From contig JAULSU010000005.1 in assembly GCA_030512335.1 (NCBI GenBank), positions 2,232,001-2,296,000 on the forward strand: a stretch of 64,000 nt of DNA, given 5' to 3'. Made by a program: the position numbers and the translations under genes. Shown here one piece after another: positions 52,815 through 63,720 of this stretch. The notes beneath the pieces were generated by a model. The model saw only the letters and a program-made list of their open reading frames with translations, did not search any database and was not told where the DNA came from. How positions within the stretch are numbered: position 1 is the first letter of the stretch; every line of letters starts with the position of its first letter. Source of the DNA: Immersiella caudata. Taxonomy: Eukaryota > Ascomycota > Sordariomycetes > Sordariales > Lasiosphaeriaceae.

Positions 52815-54166
52815 ATGGGTGTCACCGCGTCCAAGTCCTACACCTACACGGTGCTTCACCTCACCACTGAGCCTCCCGACATGCACGGGTTCTCCAAGGT
52901 CAGCGGTTTATACGGTCCCGGTAGCTGGTCCGGCTGGTTTCTTTGCATTTTGGGCTCCTGGTTGCATCTTACTTTGGAAATTTGGGGAGACGGGAACCAA
53001 CAGGCCGAGAACACTTCACCACGAAGGCCCGGGAGACCTGACGTCAATCTCTGTGTTTACCTCTTATTTCTCAACTGGATTGCCGGGGATCTTATACGGC
53101 ACTCCCAGGCTTTGCGAAACTTCCTCGACATCTCTGGAACTCAATCGGAAGAGGAGCTATGGATGCAAGAGACAGCGAGTATTGGTGCGAGCTTGACGAC
53201 GCTTATCTGGGGGTGCCTTCATGCCCAGTTCCAGGGGGGAATTGCCTGGTCTAGAGGCGACAGAGTCAGAGTTGTTTGTATCGCTGTTGGGTTGTTATTG
53301 CCGTCCGCTGCAATATTCGACACTACGCCTGTTTTGCGGCGCCAGGCAGTGTATCCCGCGGAAGCCACGGATGCCGGAAATGATTCCAACAAGGGCGACG
53401 ACATGAGAATCATTTTTTTTATCCCTACGCTCTACTTAAAGGGCATACTTATGTTGGGTTCCAGTGACGCAGTGGTGTTGGAATTCCTATTCTGTGCGGC
53501 CGTGGCTTGGTTCGTGACCTCTCTGGCCATCCTCGGTGTGCAACTGTGGAGGTGCATGGTCATTCGCCTCGTCATGGACAGGGTCTTTACTTGGACCAGG
53601 GGAATCACTGCACCCACGTTTGCATCCATACCATACCCCTTTTCTTTACTTCCATCTACTACACGTCCCTTTATCACGAGATCATTCGCCACTTTCGTCC
53701 GATTCCGGTTTCTCCTTTTGTTCTGCATGTTGCATCCCTTCAATGTCTTAACCTTTGGATTCATATTACTTTACATCTTTGGTGGGTATTTTGTCGAATC
53801 TTTCCATACTCTGAGTCTTGTTTCTTTATGCCCTGTGCTCCTCAGTTGATTTCCGAGACCGATCAGGCGGCGGCATTGTTTATCGGGATAGCACTTCTCG
53901 TGGGCCTGGAGATTGCTTTGCCGCTGTGGGAATATGGAAAACGAAAATATTTGGAGGACGAGGAGTTTAGAGGCATGGTTGATAGGAGGGTGCCGTTTCT
54001 TCGGTTGCTTGTAAGGACGATGCGTCGGGAAAGCAGGGGGGTTCAGAGTAGCGGGGACAACACGCTGTCTACGGTCACAGGGGGAGGCAACTGGGGAATT
54101 GTGATGAATGGAGGGCTTGCTTCGGCAAGCCGCAATGTGATAGGTATTGACGGGGAGGGAGTATAA
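52815..54166 (+). CDS. Polytopic membrane protein of unknown function
   Basis: ATG at 52815. The first frame runs to 53849 and carries at least six hydrophobic segments (GWFLCILGSWLHLTLEIW, VNLCVYLLFLNWIAGDLI, IGASLTTLIWGCLHAQF, EFLFCAAVAWFVTSLAIL, FLLLFCMLHPFNVLTFGFIL). A second frame, open to 54166, holds the last TM (ALFIGIALLVGLEIALPLW) and a cytosolic basic tail (RRVPFLRLLVRTMRRES). The join, somewhere in 53770-53860, could not be fixed: CTCCTCAG at about 53846 is a good acceptor, but no donor has the right phase. Either a weak donor or an indel. A truncated paralogue lies 2.5 kb downstream. Confidence 0.65.
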
Positions 54167-54541
54167 CAAGGGAAAGAGGGCTCTACTGCAACCAGAACAC
54201 AGCCCTTGAAGTGGCAAAAGGGATGGGGGTACGAGTAGTGTCAGTGGGTGTCTAAACATTCCGTTCCAGCCCCGCCCACTCTCGTGACTGTTTACTATGT
54301 AAGCGAAAGACTTCAATTTTAATGCCCTGTCTAATGGTGAATGTTGAGATCTCCATAGTAAACCTTGAAAGTGTACTACCTTATGCCGTCACTCAGTAAG
54401 CCCTCTAGAACATGACATAAACATCTACCTGCACAAGGTAGGTAATGAAAAAGAGAGATGAACCTCGGCCCTCTATTGCCCTCTATTCCATGCTCTCTTC
54501 CCCATTTACATGGACCACCCAGACAATTCACTGCTGTTCAT

Positions 54542-55123
54542 TTATCTTTTACCTGAAAATTTCAGAGGCACTACACTGGTATTAAAGCTCCAAGGTTCCT
54601 GACACCCGAGACTTTCACGCAGTCTTATTGCGGAAATCGGTGTTTCTACGAACCCTAACTCCTCGAGGCATGACTCCGTATCCTCGCCTCGCTTCCACAA
54701 CCTGGTAATGGCCTCCCATTGTTTGCAATGCTGCATAGTGTCGAATTTGAGCGTTTTCTGCGTTGATCCGGGCGGAATTATAGGGGATTCTGACACGATG
54801 ACAAATTTGATCTCCTTTCTGCAGGGCCCGTACTTAGGCGGCTCGACAGCAAGTATCCAGCCCTGCTCCGGGTCTAACCCAACTTCATTGAGGGGCTGAT
54901 AGAGGAACTTGTGGTAACCACATGCGTATTCCAGATGGGAGAAGGAGAGCGTGATTGTTGGTATTTTGGCTCTACTCTCATCCGTATCAAAGAGGTCCAA
55001 CTCAATGTCAATCTTGCAATCTGGTTGTGTCGCCTCGGTGGCAGCTTCCTGCCCGGCAGAAGATTCGGGGGCCTGCTGGGGTGGTTCATTATCAAGAACA
55101 GTGCGGCAGCATGAAGATCCCAT
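54542..55123 (-). CDS. Small acidic protein with MGxxCC lipidation-type N-terminus
   Basis: ATG at 55123, 193 residues, no intron. It starts MGSSCCRTVLDNEPP: Gly2 with Ser5-like context and Cys5-Cys6 suggests N-myristoylation plus palmitoylation, anchoring it to membranes from the cytosol. The linker is Gln/Glu/Ala-rich, followed by an apparent globular part with PTITLSFSHLEYACGYHKF and DPEQGWILAVEPP. I do not recognise the family. It is placed between a membrane-protein gene and its truncated paralogue, on the opposite strand. Confidence 0.6.
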   Translation of the reverse strand: MGSSCCRTVLDNEPPQQAPESSAGQEAATEATQPDCKIDIELDLFDTDESRAKIPTITLSFSHLEYACGYHKFLYQPLNEVGLDPEQGWILAVEPPKYGPCRKEIKFVIVSESPIIPPGSTQKTLKFDTMQHCKQWEAITRLWKRGEDTESCLEELGFVETPISAIRLRESLGCQEPWSFNTSVVPLKFSGKR

Positions 55124-55341
55124 TCTGTCTTATCTCGATAATTCTTACGACCTGCAGCCGGGCCAAAGTGTAAGGGTGGGCAATAGCCAGGCCGAAGAAA
55201 CAAGATAGGAGGACACTGAAGACAAACAGCGAGAGAGACGCCCCGATGTGCCCACTATGGCTAAGACTGAGAGGGGACTATTTAAAAGCAAAATTTTTGC
55301 GGCATCACATCGACTTCATCGTCCCCTCGCCCATCATCACC

Positions 55342-55730
55342 ATGGATCTCCCTCTGTCGGTCGAACCCCCCGACCTCCTTGGCTTCGCCAAAGTCAGCGG
55401 TCGGCGCATGGGCCGCCTGGGCACTCACAATTGCCGCCCCCTGGATTCACGCGATTTTCCACGACTCGCAAAAGCCAAAAAAAAAAAAAAATGGATGTCA
55501 ACCTATGGGTTTACCTCCTTTGGCTCAACGTCGCCGCCTTCGATCTCATCCAACACAGCCGCAATCTTCGTCATTTGTACGACAGCAATTCCGAAAGCGA
55601 GCCCTGGCAGCAGGAGGATGCAAGTGTTGGGGCATTGTTGACGGTTGTGTTATGGTGGATGTTGAATGCCCACGCACAGCTGTTGTTCAGCTGTATACGT
55701 TGGGGCATAGGAGGTTCTGGCATATTATAA
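55342..55730 (+). pseudogene. Truncated tandem paralogue of the membrane protein at 52815
   Basis: The start MDLPLSVEPPDLLGFAKVSG matches the neighbour's TTEPPDMHGFSKVSG. A different frame gives WALTIAAPWIHAIF. After an A-run of about 14 at 55478-55491, a third frame gives MDVNLWVYLLWLNVAAFDLI, HSRNLR and QQEDASVGALLTVVLWWML. These match VNLCVYLLFLNWIAGDLIRH and QETASIGASLTTLIWG in the intact gene. The frame stops at about 55728, before the remaining TM segments. It is a partial tandem duplication that has decayed. Confidence 0.7.
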
Positions 55731-56144
55731 CAATTATAAATTTATGGAGTTCCCCGGGCCCCCTCCTGTGGCACGCTACGATAGAAAAAAGAGAGAGAGG
55801 TCAAGTATTTAGTTATCTGACGGAAACGTCATAATAAGGACCCTTCCCGAAGAACAGCTAATGGCAATCGTCGAAGCGGATACGGCCCAATCTCTTGGCC
55901 GACATCCTGGAGTTAGCCACGGCCAGTTTTCGGAGCCCTTCATGATCTACCTGTCGTGGGAGCCTATACTATAGTTTTGTGGAATGTGAGTTTTCGCATC
56001 GCCTGACCAGGAAGTAATGGAACTCGAGAAATCCACGTTCTTTAGCGTTTTCTTACTGTTGATTTGTAACGGCTTACAGGCCTGTACTACAGCGCCTGAG
56101 AGCCTGTGGAAGCCTGTATTAGAGGCTTCCTTCAGGGGAAGAAG
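55731..56144. other. Non-coding AT-richer stretch
   Basis: No gene. An imperfect inverted pair GAGCCTGTGGAAGCCTGTAT / GGCCTGTACTACAGCGCCTG near 56080-56120 flanks the left end of the LTR. Confidence 0.35.
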
Positions 56145-56380
56145 TGTTAGAAACACTGAACTCTGGATTTGATGGAAATTATGTGGGTTGCAGCAGCTTG
56201 ATTGTATCGTTTCTTGGGGCTCTGGCTTTCAGTCAGAACCTCCTTCTTTATAAGCCAACTCGTAGGATTCAGCTTCGTCAACACTATGGCTGAGACTGAC
56301 TGGCGTTCAGGCAGTGAGTGCCAGGCATCCAGTCAACTTTGCTAACTGGAAGCCCAGGGCCCCTGGACCCCTTTCTGACA
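56145..56380 (-). mobile_element. Solo LTR, copy B (inverted relative to copy A)
   Basis: On the minus strand it starts TGTCAGAAAGGGG at 56380 and ends TTTCTAACA at 56145. It aligns along its length with 28086-28320, sharing for example GGGCCCTGGGCTTCC, TGACTGGATGCCTGGCACT and GTTGACGAAGCTGAATCCTA. Differences include C-to-T changes before A (GTTAGC for GTCAGC; TAACA for TGACA at the end). No internal retroelement genes and no target-site duplication were found. Confidence 0.7.
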
Positions 56381-56894
56381 TCAACATTGCTCCTCACCCA
56401 TCCTAGAGAATAAAATCATGCAGTTGCGGCGCGCACTCGTCCTGAAATTCCACCTTACTTTACTCAAGGCACCTTCTGCGTGTCGCGCGACTACGCTCCG
56501 AAGGGACAGTGGTTCTGGTGCACACCAGCGGAAATACCGCCAATGAAGATGCATCGAATTATGCGCGGTTGCCGGTGGTGCCTGGCGGGCAAGCGCCAAC
56601 CCGGACAAATTGCCCGTGCGGGGTTGGGCATTGGCCCTTGATGGCCACAACAACAGTAACCACCTTCGACGCCTTCAATCAGACCAACCGAGATCCACGC
56701 TCCGAATATCGACAGCACTTTACGGTAGGCATTTCTCGTGTGCCTAGGTAGCTACCCTAGTTTCACTTGCTAATTTGCTGTGCCTCCAGTCCGACGAACA
56801 TTGGCCGTCCGCTCGCGCGCCGGCTCGCCTTTCCCCGCCGCCGAATACTCGCATGAGTAGCTGCTGGGATAGCTGAGCCTGGTAACCTTATGCA
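56381..56894. promoter_or_regulatory. Upstream region of the NLR gene
   Basis: 514 bp between the LTR and the ATG at 56895. It contains GTGCCTAGGTAGCTACC at about 56741. No coding sequence is supported. Confidence 0.3.
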
Positions 56895-59800
56895 ATGCGG
56901 CTCCTGGAACGCAACAATACCGGCGGGTTCCGCCTGACGAAGCCCCTCCCGAACGATGCGATCCCCAAGATCCCGCCTTACGCGATACTTTCACACACAT
57001 GGGGCGACGAAGAAGTCCTCTTCGGAGACCTGGTGGATGGTACGGCCAAGAACAAAAGTGGCTACGCCAAGATTCAGTTTTGTGGAGCCCAAGCCGAGCG
57101 TGATGGACTGAGGTTCTTCTGGGTGGATACATGCTGCATCGACAAATCCGACAAAGCCGACAAAGCCGAGCTCCAGCACGCCCTCAACTCCATGTTTCGG
57201 TGGTACCGTGATGCGGAAAAATGCTATGTCTATCTCGCAGATGTCTCAACCTGTGGGTCAGATGCCGATGGCAATTCTGACTGGGAACTGGCTTTCCGAA
57301 GATGCAGATGGTTTACCCGTGGATGGACCCTCCAAGAGCTCATTGCTCCTACAGTCGTCGAATTCTTCTCTAAAAATGGCGAACGCCTAGGGGACAAGAA
57401 GACTTTGGAGAAAGAACTTCACGATATTACCGGGATTCCCCTCAGAGCCCTCCAGGGCAACCCTCTATCCGATTTCAGCGTCGAAGAACGATTGGCATGG
57501 ATTGAGAAGCGCAACACCGGCCTAGAAGAAGACAAGGTGTACTCCCTGTTCGGCATCTTTGACGTGTACATACCGGTTATGTACGGCGAAACAAGACAAA
57601 GGGCATTAAAGCGGCTGCGAGACAAGATTCACGAGGATTACCTTTGCTTATCAAAGTTGTGGCCCGCTGACCCGCGTGACCCGCGACATGATAAGGAGCG
57701 CATCGAGCTGAAACGAGGTGGTTTGTTAGCCGACGCTTACCGCTGGGTCTTTGACAACGCTGACTTCAACCGATGGCACCAGCTCCCGGAGAGCCGCCTG
57801 CTCTGGATCAAGGGAGACCCCGGTAAAGGCAAGACTATGTTGTTATGCGGTATTATCAACGAGATAGAGGGGCCTATTACCGCTGGCGGTGGTAATTTTG
57901 CGTACTTCTTCTGCGAAGCTACCGACTTGCGCCTTAACAGCGCAACTGCTGTGCTGCGGGGGTTAGTCTACCTACTTGCCCGCCGACAGCCCCGTCTTCT
58001 CTCCCATCTTCCGGAAAACCCATACCCCTCAGATGACGCAATGGCATGGATCGTCCTGTCGAAGGCTTTGCAGGAGATGCTAAAAGATCCGAACTTAAAG
58101 GTCACCTACTTGGCGATCGATGCCCTGGACGAATGCGTGGTAGACCAACCTAAGCTTCTCAGCTTAATCGCCCAGATATCATCGGTATCTGCTCGTGTCA
58201 AGTGGGTTGTATCTAGTCGCAATTGGGTGCAGATCGAAGAACAACTGGCGACCGTCGCGGAACACTCAAGGCTCAGCCTCGAGCTCAACGCCAAATCCGT
58301 CACTGCTGCAGTCAAAGCATTCATTCGCCACAAGGTCATGTACCTGTCGGAATTAAAACAATACGACAGCACGATAAAGAATGCTGTACATGACTACCTT
58401 TCTTCCAATGCCAACGGGACCTTTCTTTGGGTGGCCTTAGTCTGCCAAGCACTCGCGGACCCCAAGGTTCGGAAGCGGCATACCCCGACAAAATTGCGCA
58501 CATTTCCACCTGGATTGGATTCTTTATATGCGCAAATGATGGAGCATATTAGTAACTCTGAGGATGCAGATCTCTGCAAGAGGATACTCGCCGTCACCAC
58601 AGTTGTTCGCCGGCCCATCAGCCTTTGGGAACTAACTACTCTTGTCGAGATGCCAGACGACATTGCAAATGATCTGGAATCCTTGGAAGAGGTTGTCAAG
58701 GTTTGCGGTTCGTTCTTGACCCTTCGAGAACAAATGGTTGATTTTGTCCACCAATCCGCCAAGGACTTTCTGCTCGGCAAGGCCACAACAGGAACGGCAA
58801 TACACCATGCGTCTCAAGAAGCTTTCAACCAGGTCTTCCCTCGGGGAATGGAAGATGTACACCACACCATCTTCTCAAAGTCACTTAGCACGATGTTTAC
58901 GGTATTGCAACGCGATATGTACGGTTTGAAGGCACTGGGATTCCCAATCGACGAGGTTCAACCGCCATCTCCAGACCCCTTGGCCACAGTACGGTACTCG
59001 TGCGTCTTCTGGGTTGACCATCTCCGCGACTCGATATCCGATAAAACCACGGCAGAGCGCAGCACACACCATGCAGTGCATGCCTTCCTTAAGCAGAAGT
59101 ACCTTTACTGGTTTGAAGCTCTCAGTTTACTCCGAGCTATGTCAGAGGGTGTTGTCGCCATAAAACAGCTCGAGGGCCTACTGGTAAGTATGAAACCACA
59201 AAACGCCAGAAAAAAGACCAGACTGACAGAGGCATAGGGCCACACCGACCAAGAGCAGTTATTAGCCCTTGTACGAGATGCGCACCGGTTTTCTCTGTCC
59301 TACAGATGGATAGTAGAGCGGGCCCCTCTTCAAGCGTACACGTCAGCCCTTATATTTGCACCAACTGGCAGTGTGGTAAAGAGAAATTTCAGGGCAGATG
59401 AACCTGACTGGGTTAGTACTAAGCCAGCTGTAGAAGCGGATTGGAATGCATGCCTACAGACGCTAGAAGGCCATAATGACTGGGTTCGGTCAGTAGCCTT
59501 CTCAGCAGATAGCCAGCGGCTCACCTCCGGCTCGGATGACCGCACCGTCAAGATCTGGGATGTTGCCTCAGGGCAGTGCTTACAGACGTTACAAGGCCAT
59601 AATGGCTCGGTTTGGTCAGTAGCCTTCTCAGCAGATAGCCAGCGGCTCGCCTCCGGCTCGAACGACTGCACCGTCAAGATCTGGGATGCTACCTCAGGGC
59701 AGTGCTTACAGACGTTACAAGGCCATAATGGCTCGGTTCAGTCAGTAGCCTTCTCAGCAGATAGCCAGCGGCTCGCCTCCGGCTCGAGCAACTGCACCGT

Positions 59801-61277
59801 CAAGATCTGGGATACTGCCTTAGGGCAGTGCTTACAGACGTTACAAGGCCATAATGGCTCGGTTCAGTCAGTAGCCTTCTCAGCAGATAGCTAGCGGCTT
59901 ACCTCTGGCTCGGATGACCGCACCGTCAAGATCTGGGATGTTGCCTCAGGGCAGTGCTTACAGACGTTACAAGGCCATAATGGCTCGGTTTGGTCAGTAG
60001 CCTTCTCAGCAGATAGCTAGCGGCTCGCCTCCGGCTCGAACGACTGCACCGTCAAGATCTGGGATGCTACCTCAGGGCAGTGCTTACAGACGTTACAAGG
60101 CCATAATGGCTCGGTTTAGTTAGTAGCCTTCTTAGCAGATAGCCAGCGGCTCGCCTCCGGCTCGAGCAACTGCACCGTCAAGATCTGGGATACTGCCTCA
60201 GGGCAGTGCTTACAGACGTTACAAGGCCATAATGGCTCGGTTCAGTCAGTAGCCTTCTCAGCAGATAGCCAGCGGCTCGCCTCCGGCTCGAGCGACTGCA
60301 CCGTCAAGATCTGGGATGCTACCTCAGGGCAGTGCTTACAGACGTTACAAGGCCATAATGGCTCGGTTCAGTCAGTAGCCTTCTCAGCAGATAGCCAGCG
60401 GCTCGCCTCCGGCTCGAGCGACTGCACTGTCAAGATCTGGGATGCTACCTCAGGGCAGTGCTTACAGACGTTACAAGGCTATAATGGCTCGGTTCAGTCA
60501 GTAGCCTTCTCAGCAGATAGCCAGCGGCTCGCCTCCGGCTCGGATGACCGCACCGTCAAGATCTGGGATGCTACCTCAGGGCAGTGCTTACAGACGTTAC
60601 AAGGCCATAATGACTGGGTTCAGTCAGTAGCCTTCTCAGCAGATAGCCAGCGGCTCGCCTCCGGCTCGGATGACCGCACCGTCAAGATCTGGGATGTTGC
60701 CTCAGGGCAGTGCTTACAGACGTTACAAGGCCATAATGACTGGGTTTGGTCAGTAGCCTTCTCAGCAGATAGCCAGCGGCTCGCCTCCGGCTCGAGCGAC
60801 CGCACCGTCAAGATCTGGGATGCTGCCTCAGGGCAGTGCTTACAGACGTTACAAGGCCATAATGGCTGGGTTCAGTCAGTAGCCTTCTCAGCAGATAGCC
60901 AGCGGCTCGCCTCCAGCTCGGATGACTGCACCGTCAAGATCTGGGATGCTGCCTCAGGGCAGTGCCTTGCAACTCAAAGTGTCGGTAAACCAGTAACCTA
61001 TATATCGTTTCATCATACCGGCCGCTACCTTATCACCAATGTTGGGCGTATCAGCATAGCTACAGCTATTACGGAAAGTTTAACTCAACCAGATACCCCA
61101 GTGAAACAGGAGTATAGCTTAGGATGGGACAAGTCATGGATTACCTGCAATGGCGAGAATGTACTGTGGTTGCCACCGGAATACCGCCCGCACTGTTCTG
61201 CTGTCCAAGGGCGGATGATATCAATCGGCTGTTTATCGGGGCGAGTTCTCACTATTGGTTTCTCACGGGATGTTTAG
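56895..61277 (+). pseudogene. HET-NACHT-WD40 NLR (HET-E/HET-D-like) with three nonsense codons
   Basis: Exon 1 is 56895-59183 and exon 2 is 59238-61277; the intron is GTAAGT...CTGAC...CATAG. Without the stops it would be 1442 residues. N-terminal HET domain: IPPYAILSHTWGDEEVLFGD, FFWVDTCCIDKSD, WFTRGWTLQELIAP. NACHT: Walker A GDPGKGKT at 307-314, Walker B-like YLAIDALDECVVD near 405. A helical linker leads to twelve WD40 repeats (59451-60962) and a C-terminal cap ending at 61277. This is the Podospora het-e/het-d architecture, where the WD40 array recognises non-self and the HET domain triggers cell death. TAG codons at 59892, 60018 and 60117 (each from CAG) would stop the protein after 981 residues with three full repeats. 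It may be a pseudogene or a short allele. Confidence 0.9.
59451..60962 (+). repeat. Twelve 126-bp WD40-coding tandem repeats
   Basis: Exactly twelve units of 126 bp (42 codons), with no indels, each starting CLQTLQGH (first unit CLQTLEGH, ninth CLQTLQGY). Variation is concentrated at the positions after GHN (DW/GS/GW), before SVAF (R/W/Q), in GS-DD/ND/SN/SD-R/C-TVKIWD, and in the last residues (VASGQ, ATSGQ, TASGQ, AASGQ, TALGQ). Units 1-3 and 4-6 have the same order of variants, so a 378-bp block was duplicated. Units 4, 5 and 6 each contain a TAG. A degenerate thirteenth unit follows. Confidence 0.95.
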
Positions 61278-61660
61278 AATGTTTCGAGTCTCCTTTGCTC
61301 CATCCTCTTTATTTCTTTTTCCTAGCTTGACACCACAAGGGTCCGGGAGGATAGGTTGATTTATAGATGCCATGGAGTTCTAGCACTTTTCCATCAATGT
61401 TACATAAGATAACACATGTAACGTTACTTCAAGAAGACAAGATGATCCGCTTCCATCCTCTCCCCAAACCCACATTACGTGACAGAGGCGAATTTACTTA
61501 GTGGCGATGTCATAATACACTATATGGAGCTAGTCAGGTGGGGCAGCGCGTGATTAGTACCGAATAGGACACATGTCCTTTGGGAGCCATTTTTCGCGGC
61601 AGAACCGACATCGCCACTCACGTACGATCTGCCTTCACTCTGCATCTTGAGCGGGTAATG
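61278..61660. other. 3' flank of NLR gene
   Basis: AT-rich, no gene seen. Confidence 0.35.
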
Positions 61661-62960
61661 GATTCAGACGACTCTGCAAACGATTTGTCCAGCGATGACG
61701 AGCCGTAACATTAACATCGTAATGTCGCGAGTTCCCCGAGTTAACGTAATCGTAGCGCGATGCCGCCCTAACGAAGCGGGTTGCGGCCTGCCCGATAGAC
61801 ACTCCTCTTCGTACTGTACGAGGACTGGGTTCCTGGCCAGTCATATAAAGAGCGTTCGCCCTTTTACGTGCACTACACCATGGAATGGAAGTTAACGCTA
61901 TATAAGAGAACAGCCGCGAAGTAAACCGAAGATAACCTCGTGGTGGCTTTAATTAACTTCTGGAATAAGGAGCCGGCATCCAAGATCACCGATATCGTGC
62001 AATCAACTGGCAAATCCTATAAAGTCGATGCAACGGCTATTGCCATCTTCGTGAGCGACCGCTCCGAGAGGGATATAGCAAAGCACTTCAAAAAGCTGCA
62101 GATTAACTGGCCAGTAGCGGAAAGATAACTCCAGGGGTGTAGCCACCTTCTCCGCATTAGCAAGAGCTTAAGGGTTAACGTTTCGTTTAACTATATGGAG
62201 AGTGGTAAAACGACCCGCACCACTGCACGGGGGGCTACTGTTATACAGCTCGTGGAGAGGGATGTTTGTCTAGATGCGGAGTAGGTCGTCTCCGGTACAC
62301 CAGACGCCTAGAGGCAGGTATATACCAAATTACGGTGCCTAGAACCCCCGTGTGATCGTGGACCTTACTGCTGGCAAGATCCGGATTCAAAGAAGCGCTA
62401 CAAACTTATGGGCCACCACTTAAGAAGCCTTGTCAAATCCGTACAGTAAGGCTGTAAACTGGGGGGGGGGGGGTATGATGATGTTCGCCAAGATATTCGG
62501 ATGCAGCTATATGCCGAGGAGCAACAGCATCTACAGCGTAAGCGGAAGCGACAGAGCTCCGGTTCTTACCTATCCGGCTAGCCTATGATTATTAATAATT
62601 ATATCCCGGCTGCCCCTGGCCAAGCATTAACCAATCCAAACATGCCTGGATCCCACTCGGTGACATGTGCATCCTCTCGGCCGTCCTCTCTCAGCATACC
62701 TGGATATCGGGAGGATACAGTTAAGGCTTACTGTGAATGGCATTGTTCCAAGGTCAGACGCGAGGATCAGAAGCAGCAGTACCAGTTAGCTCGCGACCCG
62801 ACGTTAGATAGGGGGTTTGACCTCGAGCTGGTTCACGAGGATAATGATGCGCAGTTCTAGATCGAGCGGGATGTGTTAGAGGGCGTAACACGGCGTATTG
62901 TCCGGAACGTAAACGTATTTCTTGATCAGTACAGTGCATCTTAGATAGTCTACCTGCCAG
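61661..62960 (+). pseudogene. Relic of a multicopy family, riddled with stops
   Basis: One plus frame can be followed from about 61920 to 62460 through TAA/TAG codons: LVVALINFWNKEPASKITDI, ERDIAKHFKKLQINWPVAER, VNVSFNYMESGKTTRTTARG, DRGPYCWQDPDSKKRYKLMG, HHLRSLVKSVQ. After a poly-G run (62461-62472) another frame gives IRMQLYAEEQQHLQRKRKRQ and then LSIPGYREDTVKAYCEWHCS...LDRGFDLELVHEDNDAQF. I recall similar text (CWRDP..KKHYKL, EEQQxLE) in a repetitive uncharacterised family of Fusarium/Colletotrichum-type genomes, possibly transposon-borne. Many stops are one C-to-T step from CAG/CAA/CGA, as expected after RIP. No function is assigned. Confidence 0.5.
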
Positions 62961-63720
62961 ATTGTAAAGACCGAAATCAGTGTTGCATTTCTGAACTTAC
63001 CGATCTGCTTGTTTAGCTGTGCTGAGCTAGTGGAAGTAAACCGATATTTAGAACTATCTCTAAAGACAATTCGCACATGCTCTTCGCGTCCTGTGCTTAC
63101 CATGTTTGTCTCTCCTTGAAGTTGGTGACGAAACGCAGCAGTATCTGCCCTTTCACAGGGCCAGAATTACGGTGATCCAGGTGGGTATTCTAACCGGAGA
63201 AGCAACCGCCGATGATAGTTTCAATCCGTGCCGGCATCTTCCGATGGCTCATCAATCGAGATCCCAGCACGGCGAAAGTGACCTCTAGCGCTTGTCTTTA
63301 GGCCACCCGCGACCTCAACACACTCTTCCAAGAAAGAGGAAAGTCGGCCATGATAAATTCTAGAGAACTGAACTTTGGTGTGGGTGACTCGGCAGGTGGT
63401 ATGAAGAGGGCGTGGAACCTGTTGGCGATTGGAAAGTCGAAATGCTGTGCGAGATGAGAGAGGAGAAAGGTGAAAACTTGTCCGAAGGGGTGGGGTATCA
63501 GGGAGCACTGGACATCTGGGCGTCCTGCACCGCTCCCCTAGTCGCACTTTCACACCTTGGTTTCTTGCAGAACCCCCGCTCGGGTGCGACCACGCCCTGT
63601 CTGGCTTCGCCGAAATGTGTGACCAAGATTTATGCTGTTGGGAACATACGCCGCAAGGAAGCAATACAAGCGAGTTATCCAAAACTAGGCACTATCTGGG
63701 AGTGTCAGACACACTTCAAC
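62961..63720. other. Non-coding or decayed stretch
   Basis: No supported gene. A minus-strand frame at 63682-63221 lacks recognisable features. Confidence 0.3.

Noticed and set aside
59892..60119. TAG codons in the WD40 array as plain sequencing errors
   Set aside because: Three independent stops plus missense changes all fit one context (C to T before A), which random errors would not. Assembly scrambling of repeats is still possible.
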